A stretch of DNA of 64,000 nucleotides from Fennellomyces sp. T-0311 (taxonomy: Eukaryota > Mucoromycota > Mucoromycetes > Mucorales > Lichtheimiaceae): contig JALLLT010000011.1 in the NCBI GenBank assembly GCA_025266875.1, positions 961,304-1,025,303 on the forward strand, in the 5' to 3' direction. Shown piece by piece: positions 22,854-34,543 of this stretch; position 1 is the stretch's first letter; each line of letters starts with the position of its first letter. The position numbers and the translations under genes were made by a program. The notes beneath the pieces are model-generated. The model was not told the DNA's origin and made no database searches. It was given only the letters and a program-made list of their open reading frames with translations.

Positions 22854-24405
22854 CTAGTTCATGCGTCTTCTTTTGACAGGCTTTGCCTGAGTGCGGACGA
22901 TATCCGCCTCAGGCGCTTCAGGAGCCATGGAATATGGCTGGTGGGCTTGCAACTCTTCTTGACGTATAACGCCAGCAAAAAGCTCGGCAACACTACGTTC
23001 TGCATTGCTAGCTTTTAAGTTTGCATGTTCGATGTGCTCGTACACCCATTTCTGAACTGGTAGCCAGGAAATGTACTTGCCGAGCTCACCAGTGCTGCTA
23101 AGCATGTCACGGTAAGCCCTATCCCAGAAGGAGTCCCACTTGAATTCGTCTTTCTGGACAGTACGCTTGCCCTTGGTACCGCCAGAATCCTCATTCACAG
23201 CATTGCCAGGCCCACCAGCTGCATCATCGGTGACCTTCTCACCTTCCTGCTTCTCCATATCGCTGATTTTCTTGCCCAACCAATACACAATCTATATACG
23301 AATATATAAGCATAAGTACTCACTTTAGCATTGGTGTAATTACCATCAGTGTAATGAGCGCGGCGCACTCCTTGGATATGAGGCGGGGGCAAGGATTCAG
23401 CTTCTTGATCCCGCGACCACAGACAAGCACACTGACGATACAGTCGATGATGCACCGCGAGTAGAGGTACTTTCCATCGAGCTTGTAGTTCTTGCGGGCA
23501 AATCTATGAATGATACATATGAAAATAACATAAGTTTTGTAATTTACAAGAAAATTGATGCAGTAACACAATACCGATGGACTTCTATCATGTATCGATA
23601 GATCTCGATCCGAGAGCTTACTTCCGCAGGAAAATCACAACCGGGGAAAGTATAGCCAGTCAGCCAGTTGTTAATAGCACTGTGAAGCTGTGTACGTTGG
23701 ATGGAGATCATCCTGAAATACTACAAATAAGAGATTTGAATGTTATGTTCAATATAGCATGATACCATTCTGCTCTATGCTTACATGGGCATCGAGCGTT
23801 GGACTAACTGGCCTGTCTGGTTCAAACGTGCCACCGAAAATCAGCTGGAGCTGTTTCTTACATGACAGACTTGCGTCTGCCACGTTTGGAAAGGCATTTT
23901 CCAAGGCTATATAGCGTGCAGCGCCTTTCACCAGAGTTGGCTATTGAGGAGAGCCTACCTCAATATTATAATGAGGCGGAAGTGGGGCCGTAACAGCACT
24001 TGATAGTGAAGAAGTATGTAAATATGCAAAATGCAGGGGACTGATATATTGCTTACCTTGATTGCGAAAGCTGTTGCAAACGCTGAGGAACATTTTTGAT
24101 GCGAGCAATCTTTGTCGCTGCACCTTCATCCTCGAACTCAGATTCATCCAAAGATTCTTCCTACAAGTGATATATGACTAAAGATGTGCTTCTCTTCAGA
24201 AGTTGCTATACCTCTTCATTCCATGGACGCTTGAAAGATGGACTCAGATTCGGCATTTGGACGCTAAGAAAAGGACGTCGCCAAAACGGATTAAACGACG
24301 GCTATATCACCCACCACTGTAAAGAACAAACTGATATACAACTTACATAGAGCCATTCTGCCCAGCATTCGAAGCAAGGACTCTTCTGCCTTGTTGTTGG
24401 CTCAT
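22854..24405 (-). CDS. Unrecognised multi-exon protein, about 340 aa
   Basis: Starting at ATG 24405 (MSQQQGRRVLASNAGQ), exons can be joined in phase through MPNLSPSFKRPWNEE, EESLDESEFEDEGAATK, TAPLPPHYNIE, YIALENAFPNVADASLSC, NNWLTGYTFPGCDFPAE, QARWKVPLLAVHHRLYRQ and HYTDGNYTNAK to KKISDMEKQEGEK...FKWDSFWDRAYRDML, with a basic end KPVKRRRMN at 22854. One in-frame TAG occurs at about 23945 (SPQ stop PTLVKG) unless an undetected splice avoids it. No domain is recognised; the acidic N terminus and basic C terminus suggest a nuclear protein. Its start lies only 34 bp from the TA site of the pogo-like insertion, so its promoter was probably displaced. Confidence 0.5.
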
Positions 24406-24465
24406 ACTTTCGTCCTCGTTTTCCGAATCTATAAAAGATACAGTGGAACCCCGCTTTTTGCACAT

Positions 24466-24517
24466 GCGGGTTTACGCTCAAATTATGTGTAAAAAGCGGG
24501 GGTGTGCAAAAAGCGAG
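24466..24517 (+). repeat. Subterminal repeat of outer element, left copy
   Basis: GCGGGTTTAC ... TTATGTGTAAAAAGCGGGGG. It recurs in the same direction at 43559-43608, where the GTGCAAAAAGCGGGGGT unit is further repeated about four times up to the right end. Such arrays are candidate transposase-binding sites. Confidence 0.7.
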
Positions 24518-25030
24518 GTTGTTATACGAAGGGAAATATAATATCCGCTAGTTAGTGTCAGCCAATAATATGTAGTAGAGCGCAAAATTGATGATAGTAT
24601 TGTCGTATCCTACACCTTTCCACAGAGAATGCCTTCTTGTTTCAGTCTCAGACACATCCATTCTATTCATTCTTTCGACGGCACCAACCGTACGTCATCC
24701 ATTGGTCCAGTTTCTGCCAACATCTGTCCGAAACCACTTTGATCTAGATTAGGACATCAAAGGACTCATCGAGTTTACCTAAAACATGGATAAGTTACTT
24801 AACAGGACGCTCGTCCTATATCGCCGCCTAAACATGGGTTCAGAACATCACCAAGAAGTGTTCATCCCGACCGCTTCAACAATATAAATATCTGAGTAGT
24901 TTGTCATCAATAAAATGATCTTTAATTTGGTCTCGCGCTTTCACGTCTGATCTTATTTGAGAATATCACAAGTATATAAGCTCAAATAACTTAGCAAGCG
25001 TTCCTCCTTTTCTTATTCCTTTTATTTAAC

Positions 25031-25108
25031 ATGCCACTAAAAGAAAAGCCTAGAATTGAGGAAAAACATAAGGAAACCATCATTTCATGCTTTTCTGAAA
25101 GAGAATGA
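25031..25108 (+). pseudogene. pogo-like transposase N-terminal remnant
   Basis: MPLKEKPRIEEKHKETIISC continues to SERE and stops at TGA 25106-25108. It resembles the start of pogo/Tigger proteins (short basic leader before the first helix-turn-helix). The inner element interrupts about 50 bp downstream. Confidence 0.45.
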
Positions 25109-25156
25109 GCCAACATATCAATTAAGATTATTGACGTTATCAATTAAGCCTATATA

Positions 25157-25741
25157 CAGGATTTTGCGTTTGATACCGCTGAAGGAAGTACAACATTTAC
25201 GCTTTCGGTAACAGAAGTCTTCGTATTCAGGAGTAGTACATTACGTTTTTGGAGCATTATTCTTATGTATTCAGGAAACGTTTTTCGTACATAGGAAGAT
25301 AAGAATTTAGTATACGGGAAATAATTTTTCGTGCCTGAAATCGCGTACGGGAAGGCAATTTTTTGGGTTAGACAACGCTTGTTTTTCGCTACTGGGAGTA
25401 AGCTTTTTATGTGGAGAGGGAAATTTTTATCCGTGAATGGATCTCCTGCTTTTTCGCCATTGCCAATTCTTTCTTCGCAATGGCCAACATTTTTTTTCGT
25501 TAATGAGCATATAGCTTTTTCGTCATCGTCATTTTTTTTTCGCAATCGGCCATGTTTTTTTTTGTTGATGAGCATATCGCTTTTTCGTGACTGAGGATGA
25601 CCATTTCATCATGGAGAAGAATATATACGTTACCAGGCAACTGGATTATTCGAAGCTGGAAACGCAGTAACTGCCTAAGGTGTCTATGATGACACAAAGG
25701 AGAACCCTGTCACTATAATTATCTTCCAAAATACGGAACGT
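25157..25741 (+). repeat. Inner element left terminal inverted repeat
   Basis: About 585 bp, ending near ATCTTCCAAAATACGGAAC; it recurs inverted at 42668-43257 with few differences. Bases about 25447-25590 hold a series of T-tracts each followed by CG at roughly 20-23 bp spacing. Confidence 0.85.
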
Positions 25742-26029
25742 CTGCCGTTTGATGATAGAACAGCGAGATCGGTGAAATAGTATTGAGCATACTATAAGCA
25801 ATCACAGTAGCAATTAGCTAACGATAAAGTTGCTACAAAAGTAGTTGAAATATACAGTAGTGCTCTTACACCCTTTGCCAACTCGGGATTAAATCCGCAA
25901 GAATGTACGACAGATGGGTCACTTTACTAGGAAAGGATTGTTGTGCTACTTCTTTTACAACTATCATCGAGTTACATTTAAATATAGTATCGAGGTATCT
26001 CCTTTTTTGATCCTCCTCTTCCGCAAAGA

Positions 26030-27659
26030 ATGTCAACTGAACGTTCTAAGCGCACTTACTCATCTCCTTCGCCCTCGTCTTCGACCTCTGCATCTGATGT
26101 AGACATGGACAATTCGCACCAGGACAAACGTCCTCGTATTGATTGTGATTCAGGGTCAAGCTCAGAGCATGATGCCATTGCGGGCCTTGTCAGCCTAAGG
26201 AACTCTGGTAATCAGCAAGAGGTCAGCAATCTTGTGAACAGTTTTAATGGGTTCGGAATGAATGAAGGTACTACACATAGTGACGTATGAGCAACAGTAA
26301 TATATTTCATATTAAGTATTGCATCCATATTCTTAAAAGGCGATCAGCCTACAAATACAACCGATGTACTTCTCACAAGCAATCAAGCGAGTAACTCGTC
26401 ATCTGGTATGTTAGAAGGTTTACATAAACAATTATCTTATTTAGGCGAGTTTTATAGTTCTTTCTGCGCAGAATAGAATAGATAACGATGGTGACGAAGT
26501 CATGCAAGATCCTGACGTCCAGGTCCCTATTTCAATGCAAGCTCCTTGTGATACCAATGATAACAGCCAGAGATCTGCCAGGAAAGAGAAGAAAGGGAAG
26601 AGGGCGCCATATGATCCGCCATCAGATTCTTCAATCATGAATGGTTTGAAAGACATGCTTCGTGGCAAGACCAAGACACAAGCTGCCAAAGATAATTTTA
26701 TGAAGGTGAACACGTTCTGTGGTAGAATCCAAAAATATGAAGAGAGAGGCACTTTGAAGAAGAAGAAGATGGGTCCGCCTAAGAAGAATGTGGATTTTAC
26801 AACTGCTATGCATAATCATATTTGCAAGTATGTCGACACTTATAGTGTTGTATCGCATGAGGAAATTTTCGCAAACTTCACCGAGAAGTTTGGAGATGCC
26901 CATATTCCACGGCACAAAGTGAAAAAGTATGTTCGAGACCACTTCCGAATCACTCCCCGCCGCCATGAAACGTTTCCAAAGCCAGAGGACGACGTGACAA
27001 TGGTTACAGATGCAGATGCTGTTGATAGATTCATGCACATGCTCTATCAGCATAGTGTTAAACCGAAGCGCTGTGTTTTTGTTGGTGAAGCAGGATATGA
27101 CGTGGATCCTACCCGCCAATATCGAGACGAAGAAAAGAACCAGTACCGGAAGAACAAAGCCGCAGCTGAACACAAGGAATTCAAGTCACATGGGAACAAG
27201 AAAGAGAAGCCTGTTTCCACAAAGATGGCTTATCTTGTTGCTCTCTCTCGCAGCAAGGTACTCCATCAAAACTACAAGATAGGCGCCAAGACAAATGAAG
27301 ACGACGTTCGGAAGTTCGTACGAAAGCTTTTGTCGGTAATGGAAGGAAAAGGAATGCAGCGCTACAGTATCATTTTCGACGACGTACCTGCGGAAGCAAA
27401 GGAAATGATAACTGATCTAGTCGAAGTAACCAGCCACAAGACATTCTTTTTACCGCGCCACCAGTACTCATTGAATCCTGTTGATATGCTTTTTGATGAA
27501 GCTGAACTTCGCTGCAAGCGAAACAAGTCAGATTACACTGACCGGGAGGATGCCATCTTTGTTCGCATGGAAAAAACAATTGCAAGCATTCTGACTGGCG
27601 ATATCAAAGCATGCATTGTTTTCCGCTTTATGTGTAGTTGCCATAGTTATAACATTTAA
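26030..27659 (+). CDS. Gene A: Tc1-like DDE protein lacking the first catalytic Asp
   Basis: Exons 26030-26267, 26340-26405 and 26458 onward join in phase. The N terminus is Ser-rich with a basic patch; the middle has KMGPPKKNVDFTTAMHNHICKYVD, then KVKKYVRDHFRITPRR of helix-turn-helix character. The DDE-like core reads RCVFVGEAGYDVDP (Gly where the family has Asp), IIFDDVPAEAKEMI, and YSLNPVDMLFDEAEL, which replaces NPIExxW-type third-residue motifs. The final exon may continue by splicing to a frame ending at about 27816 (HKCSVKIDEWLHDV); the donor is unclear. It converges with gene B, stop to stop within about 240 bp. With the first Asp lost it may be a regulatory or binding subunit, or simply decaying; this is inference. 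Confidence 0.65.
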
Positions 27660-29026
27660 CGTTCCTCTCTCGCTCTCTCCACTTCTAACTACTTTTAACA
27701 TTCTTTTGATGCCCCTCTCTTCTATACCATTATATTATTATATCTTCCTTTTAGAACATAAGTGTAGTGTTAAAATTGATGAATGGTTACATGATGTTGA
27801 AAATGAACAGAAATAATAATTTTCGCAAGTGTTAAAGAGATAGGTAATAGATACATATATTAAAATAATAAAAGAAAGGTAAGATTTAAAAGTGTATTAA
27901 AGACCATGTTCTCGCGCTTCGCAACGGTCAGAGTATCTAGTTGCGTTCTCGATCCATTTGATATAGTCCTTTGCTGTAACCTGTGCCATTGCCATCGCTA
28001 AACGTTCTTCTAGCTCCTCGGATTGGCTTTCTGCGGTTTGTTCAAGTTGCTCTTGCACCGTAACATGTCTGAATAGCAGCTTGACTTTGGAAAAAAAGTT
28101 CTCAATAGGATTGAGGAAAGGCGAATAACGTGGCAGTCTAAGTAGCTGATACCCACGTTCAGCGACGTTATCCTTGATAAAATCTGCTGTGTGAATTGGC
28201 GCATTATCACAGATTATATACCAGCCTTTGTTTTTGAGTCCTTTTTCATCAAGCTTGTCCATGACCAGGTTCAGGAATGCATAGAAGTCCATGGATTTGG
28301 TTCCTCCTCCTCGACCTTGCTTGTTTATCTTCGTACATACTTCGACAATCCCGAAGTTTGAGATTGCTGCAAGCATTGATCGGGATCGAGCATACATTTG
28401 TGGAACTTCGACATACGCCGGTTGTTGGACAGGTGACCAAGCATAATTACGCCGCATATTTGCCATCACTGATGCTTCGTCCACAAAGACACAGTTACTT
28501 TCGTATTTAACGGTGCCGTTCCGTATATTGTTAATGACGAATTCCTTCCTCATATCCTTTGTTGTATCATCTGTACGTCGTGCTGGATATTTTTGGGCTC
28601 ACTTAATTGTAATTCTGCATTTCCATATGAGATGACGATATATTGTCGATGGATCCAATAAATCTCGGAATTTCTTGAAGTAGTGATACTGGATCTGCTT
28701 CAACGTCAAGGTGTTGTTTGCCATCACCGTTTCCACAAGGAATTGAGTACCCTCTTTAGTGATTTTTTGAGATGGCTTGTCCGATTTTTTCTGTATTGGC
28801 TTTGCGTCACCATCACGAGTTTCATGCCACCTCCAGTGGTCTCTAACAGTAGATTCCAGTACATTTAACATGTTGAAAACGTTGTTGTTGGATGTTCCTC
28901 TCAATTTAAGTTCGAATGTCAGATTCATCATATCTACTGAATGATAAGCATTTTTTCCGCATGGATTCTGGACGATTCTTCTTGCTTTTGCTGGTTGCCT
29001 ACGTGGTAGTGACAATTTGCCACTTT

Positions 29027-29446
29027 TGTTGTATCCAACATGAACACACCCTAACAAGCTTCTATGTCATCTATGCTGTCCGTCAGCGAATAAGAGCTTT
29101 CCATCCTTACCGCCGCTTCCCACTTCCGACATCGGAACGTTGAGCTTCATGCTTACCAAATACTCAGCCAATCAGGTTACTCACAGACACGACCTTCCGG
29201 TCAACGCGTCTCTTCACGGATATGCTCTGTCAGCATTCATCCTATCAATCATCACGATCCGTAACTGCTCAATGATAATAAGGTTGACATTACACATCAC
29301 TCACGGAAGCACCGGCTTAAGGAAATCCCATCATGGATAAGCATTTATTATAAATAGAGAGAGCAAAACATATAAAATAAAACAGTTACCTTTTTGAGTC
29401 TCGTTGACACATTTGTCTTTTACACTTGCTTCTCTCTGATTTAACA
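29027..29446 (+). repeat. gypsy 5' LTR
   Basis: TG...CA ends. It contains a TTATTATAAATAGAGAGAGC segment near 29347 that looks like the promoter TATA region. Confidence 0.93.
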
Positions 29447-29494
29447 TTTTTTTTCAACGAATTCTCGTCTGATTTATTTTTTTTTACACTCACC

Positions 29495-30859
29495 ATGTCC
29501 AACAATAACTCTCCTGCTCAATCTGTCACTGGCCAAGAAGCTGACTCTGTTTCGCCTCGCTCTGTTAACAACCAAGGACCTGCCCAGGCCATGACCATCG
29601 ATACCAATGCCCAACTTCAAGGCCTTGAGGAGCCACAGCTTCCAGTTGCCAACACTTCCAACGCCGATCGCACCCAACTGGAAGTCGCTCGGGAATCAGT
29701 AGACAAGGCAACCCAAAACCTCATCCACTGGGCAACGCAACTTGCAAGAACGGATCTCACTCTTGAGCAACACCATCTGGTGTTATCACGTCATGAATTG
29801 GCAAATCGCACCTTGGACTCCCTTCTGGCTGGTCTCGACAAGCTTACTAAGAAATCTCAGCCCACTTCTACCTCCTTGGTGTCACAACCAACCAGCCGAT
29901 TGGTAGTGCCTTCGGATCTCCCATTGTTACAATGGACAAGCAACACCTTCGATCGCTCTAAGACTGTCTTTGCCTCTGTCCAAGAATGCCTAGATAGGTT
30001 TGAGGACATTGTTGAGTCCCACGCGCAAGATCTGGTTTCATCCTGGTGCCGGTTAATCCCAAGAATGCTCTCGCCTGACCAACGCTCATGGTTCATTGAC
30101 CATCTCAAGCCCCATGCCAACTTGCCTTGGTCCTTTGCCCGCAAAACTATCATCTCCAAGTACGGCGTGCAAGACGCAGAGCGGCAGGCGCAGTGCATGC
30201 AAACACTGTTTAATATGCGCATGTCACGATCAGAGTTGTTTGAGGCATTCACCGACAGATTCCACAAGGTTCGCCGGGAAGCAGGATGCAAAGACGATCG
30301 CGTCATTGCCGCCCTATATATCAACTCGTTATTGCCGGAACTGTCCCAGCACGTGAGCCTTGGGCAAGCTCACTTGGCTGCCGACCAACGAGCCTCCACG
30401 GACCAGGCTGCCAACTTAGCCTGTAATCTCTATGGCAAGGTGGTGCTCTCTCAGCACAGCTGACAGGCTGCTGCTCTTGATGCCGCTGTCACTCGTTCTT
30501 CTCCGGGTTCGTCCTCGTCTGCTCCGTCCCCGTCATCCAAGGCCAAGTCTGCCAAAAAGTCTGGGCCTTCTGAAGGAAACAAGTTTTGCGACTACCATGG
30601 AACCTGCTTTCACTCTACTGATGAATGCCGTAAAGTTTCCTCGCTGCGTGTTCGCACTGCTGGTGCCAAGGTCTCCAAGCACTCCGCATCGTCTTCTTCA
30701 TCAAGTTCTGCTCCTGCTTCTGGTTCAGGTTCGTCGTCCCCCCGTGGCAAGCAGTGTTTCCGTTGCAAAGAGCTATGGTCCCCGGACCATGAGTGCAAAA
30801 TAAACCATTTTGCAATTCGCTCGGCCGCGTTTGCTGTTGACCACCCAGCCACCCACTAT
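29495..30859 (+). pseudogene. gypsy gag, one stop codon, 3' end at the CACTA insertion
   Basis: ATG 29495 (MSNNNSPAQSVTGQE) opens a capsid-type protein with RETROTRANS_gag features (WCRLIPRMLSPDQRSWFIDHL; FNMRMSRSELFEAFTDRF). TGA at 30461-30463 interrupts it, after which the same frame continues with a Ser/Pro linker and two Cys/His motifs, CDYHGTCFHSTDEC and CFRCKELWSPDHEC, a degenerate zinc knuckle. The last codon before the insertion is Tyr of HPATHY. The TGA lies at a position that would be CGA if one CpG transition had occurred. Confidence 0.85.
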
Positions 30860-31399
30860 GGGAAAAATGGAGGTGGATAAACGTGAATTCAGACGACTGT
30901 CGCTTAGAAACCGTTGTCATAGTTTTTCAAGTGAATATTTCCATGAGTTTTGCTGAAATACACCCGTGAATACTCTTTGCTTTTTGTGTATACTCTTCCA
31001 ATGTGAATTGGGATTATTGCGCGTGAAAAAACGTAAAACAGCATTGGCTTTCCTGATCAATGATATTCCATCTTTCTAGTAAGCAAATAACGTGCGTGTA
31101 TATGAAATGAGTTCTATTGCTATATTCTACTCGCAGTTCCTAAGTTAATTGCCCCAGGTACCATTCCAGGATATATGAAATAGCATCGGTTTGAAGTTAT
31201 AGAAGATCTTAAGCGACCTGCAAGGCAATCAATGTGTTCCACTTCTGTAACGTAAAAACGACTTGGGAAATTGGGTTTCTCAGTTGTCAATTGCTGCAGG
31301 TGGGCATACGGCATTCTATATGTAGTTTCGATGACGTTTGTATATATCTTGAGGAGTATCAGAAGCTTCTCAACACCTAGAAAAGTTTATAGAAAGCTG

Positions 31400-34300
31400 T
31401 TAATAAACTGGATACGTGCGAGATATAAAAAATAAGTACGTACCGTCGTACGTGTGCGAGAAAAAAGCAATTGTCTCACCAAAAAAAGTTTTCCATTGCT
31501 CCTCGCCGTCCACACCAAGACTGAATGTATCACTGTTGACTGGCAGACTGATTTTTACAAATGTCGATAATAACGTTCCTCTGTTGCTTTTGTATAACGT
31601 TGAGTCATACACTGTGCCGTTAACAAGCAATCGCTTTCCAACGATGATATTTTCCGATATACTAGGCTGCTTACTAAGCTTTAGTCTTCGCTTCCAGTAG
31701 TCTCGAATGTAGTATGCAGCGTTGTAATACGAGAGGTCTAGATGCTCTTTTTTGATTCGGATATTGTGACAAGGTCTCTTTTGCACATTGGTGTATATGA
31801 TGTCCCACAATTCCGGTGCTTCTTCGTCCATTGAAACAGAATGTACAGAGTTTGGCTTTGTACTGGGATTCTGCCGTTGAGAATCGGAGCTGTCAATCAT
31901 GCTGTAAGAGCGCTCAAAATCACGACACACAGATAGTCGAACCATTTCATTTCCAGCATTAGCACCTGGTTTGACTTTTGATTTTATACGTCGGCTATAG
32001 AAACCGATGATACGTTCAATTGGCCTGGCGCTGTAGCTCCTAGGGGGACCAATATGCTTGATCGCGCTTGCCATGTGCCGCAGGTAATGCATATTAGCCG
32101 TGTATGTATTGACTGGTAGTGAACTCTGAGCAAAAGCATGCCATGTATTGAATAAGCTTCACACATATGGTTAGCGCAAGTGTGATAAATAAGCAATTGT
32201 ATGCATACCTTTCGATGTCGTCGATATCCGCAGGATTAACCTCCCATGATAACGAAAGACAGCACCCTTTTACTAATGCCATAAATGCCGATATCGCAAA
32301 TGGCTGACACCCAGCTGCTTCCAATTCTTCCACCACGATTGTTGGCATTACAAACTGAACCACATCAATCCAATCAATAGCTCTAGCATGCTTCGGATGA
32401 GAAAACACGTCTAATATTCATTATAGCCAGTTACTGTATTGAACATTGGTATGCTACTCTTTTTACTTAACTCCTTTACGTACCAGTAAGCCTTCCATCA
32501 AAGTTGAGCGGTATATATTCCTTGGATGCTTCCATAGCATTACCGATTGCTTTCAGGCATGGTTTTGATAGTGACAAGACTGTACTGAGATCTGGACAAA
32601 GCAGCTTCCATAGGTGTGGACCAAGATTACATCCAAAAAGATGCATCTCGTCAAGACCGTAGTGAAATGCGCCACGAAATGCATCAAACATGGCAAATGG
32701 TGAGGCTTGTAGTCCATGGCTCTACTTAAATTATTAGTATATCTTATTTAGGCATACATGACAGCTGCTTACATAGTCTCCATTTTTGTACGCTTCAACA
32801 TGTCGTTCTTCTGCACCATCCAGTTGTGCAAAATATAAGCCATTTCCACGACCGCTGGTACTACGTGCAGAGATTGTTTCTATGATGCAAATTCGGCATC
32901 CAAACCGGGATTGGTGATCTGAATGTCCACAGATGGTCGCTACTCCAGGAATATCACCAGATGCCAGGATCAAGTGCGCCTTCGAATTCACCGTCACTCC
33001 GTCTATACCGGTAACTGTGATTCCCTCTCGCTGAAGTATATACAGTTCATCGAACAACGGTTGCAGAAACGAAAAAAGGTTGTCACCCTTGCTTGCTGTA
33101 GGAATAATTGCTATCTGGATCATGTTCTTCTCTAGGTAGCTAAACAGAGGGTGTATTAATGTCAAATAATTCAGAAATAAAAAAGTATTTATCTTACTGC
33201 TCTTCCGGTGGGAAGTTCAACACTATCAAATGAACCAGCGTCATAGATGCTTTTGTGCGCTGAAACGGCTTGAACCCATCGATGAAAACTGAGAGGGCAA
33301 TGTCGTATCGATTCTCAAACAAGCGACACCGGCAGTTTTCGAGATAATAGTCTCCGTCAAATATATCCTTTAGCGTTCCATCACCTTCAGGAACCCTTGT
33401 GGATCGATATTCGAGCATTTTACGGGTCTCAGGCCTCCCAAGTAGTAATGCTAACTGGGCAGTAAGAGGTAGATATTTCATCGATTCTTGCTCCTTGCTG
33501 TTCCTACCCTCGGTATCTTTAAACCCGCACGACTGACATACGTTGTTTCTCAATACACCGCAGTTCTTCGGGCAAAGTTGAAGGTCCACTGGCTTGACGG
33601 GATACATGTCCATGATGAATTTCTCTGATTTATGCTTTGAGTACAAAGGAACACGAGCTAAATGCCAAGATATTGGTTAGAGTTATTTTCGGATTTGTAT
33701 TGAGCAATGTCTTACTGAAGTTTTCGTCGGTAATCCAATCATTAAAGAAATTCAGTATCTTGTCGTACGCAGATCTACTGATACTTTCTTGCTTCATGAG
33801 TAGGTAAAGATCGATACTCTTTCTTTTTATGGGATCCATGGGTGGCGGTGAATTGATGATAAATTGTGGTGGCTGGGAATGCAGTTCAGGGGTAGCTTGT
33901 GGTGCAGGCTGAACATTCATAGGTGGCTCGAGCTGTACGATCTGTGGAAGCAATGGCTCGGCTGGACTGGTGTTTTCTGTTGGAGACTCATCTGGCGCAT
34001 CATAGTATATATCATCATCATAACCATAGCCGTAGTCGAAGTCATAGGAGTCATAATATCCGTGATCTTCACCGTACTCGAAGCCGTAAAATTCGTGGTA
34101 GCCGTAATTATCTTTCCCAGCCAGTCCCCCATGCACGCTTACTACTTCCTGGCCTATATAAAGATATAAGTCTAATATCCCTAAAAAGTACTATGGCCGC
34201 GTTATTACCCAGATTAAACTCGTCGTTGATATTGACTTGGGTAGGCAATATGGTGCTTTCGGCTCCAGCGACACCTAATAGTCCTGGTGGCGCACGCTAA

Positions 34301-34443
34301 AGTTTAATGAGAATGGAGACCATTACACAGTCATGATTACTTACACTTAGAATTGACTCGTAAGTTGATAAGAAGCACTCAATCTCGTGTGATTCCAGAC
34401 GGGCTTGGGGATAGTGATGCTCACAAAACCCACATTGCGGCAT
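31400..34443 (-). CDS. Tnp2-like CACTA transposase, multi-exon
   Basis: The likely start is ATG 34443, MPQCGFCEHHYPQARLESHE, which forms a C-x2-C...H...C zinc-finger-like motif. Later exons in order carry DYYLENCRCRLFENRYDIALS followed by FIDGFKPFQRTKASMTLVHL and VLNFPPEEQ (33200-33350), then MIQIAIIPTASKGDNLFSFL with PLFDELYILQREGITVTG and ASGDIPGVATICGHSDHQSRFGCRIC (32870-33125), then GLDEMHLFGCNLGPHLWKLL (32580-32680) and a C-terminal region to 31400. These match the Tnp2 family: invader domain D-x-F-x-P, pool of D residues and a Cys-x2-Cys loop. I could not settle every splice, so exact length and integrity are open. An acidic Tyr/Asp-rich segment occurs at 34000-34130. Confidence 0.72.
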
Positions 34444-34543
34444 TGTGTCAAACGAAGCAGTAATTTTTGACACACGGCTGCAGTTAAATAATTTCGCCGG
34501 CCGCGTTTTTCTTTGCCCACTTTTTTCCCTCTTTTCGTACACA
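34444..34543. promoter_or_regulatory. Bidirectional promoter of the CACTA-like element
   Basis: Only 100 bp separate the ATG of the Tnp2-like gene (minus) from the ATG of the second gene (plus). The interval has a CCGGCCGCG GC-rich core and pyrimidine runs beside the plus start. Shared regulation is inferred from geometry only. Confidence 0.5.

Noticed and set aside
24441..24520. Possible CRISPR-like repeats (GTGCAAAAAGCGGGG units)
   Set aside because: Units are few, contiguous and at transposon termini in a eukaryotic genome; there are no spacers or cas genes.
25150..25575. 141-aa minus-strand frame and its copy at 42905-43480
   Set aside because: Most of it is the long inverted repeat of the inner element, with A/T-run-derived Lys/Phe composition. 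Only the extension past 43257 belongs to something else.
29140..29340. 66-aa frame repeated at 41052-41252
   Set aside because: It is LTR sequence of the gypsy element, duplicated because the two LTRs are copies.
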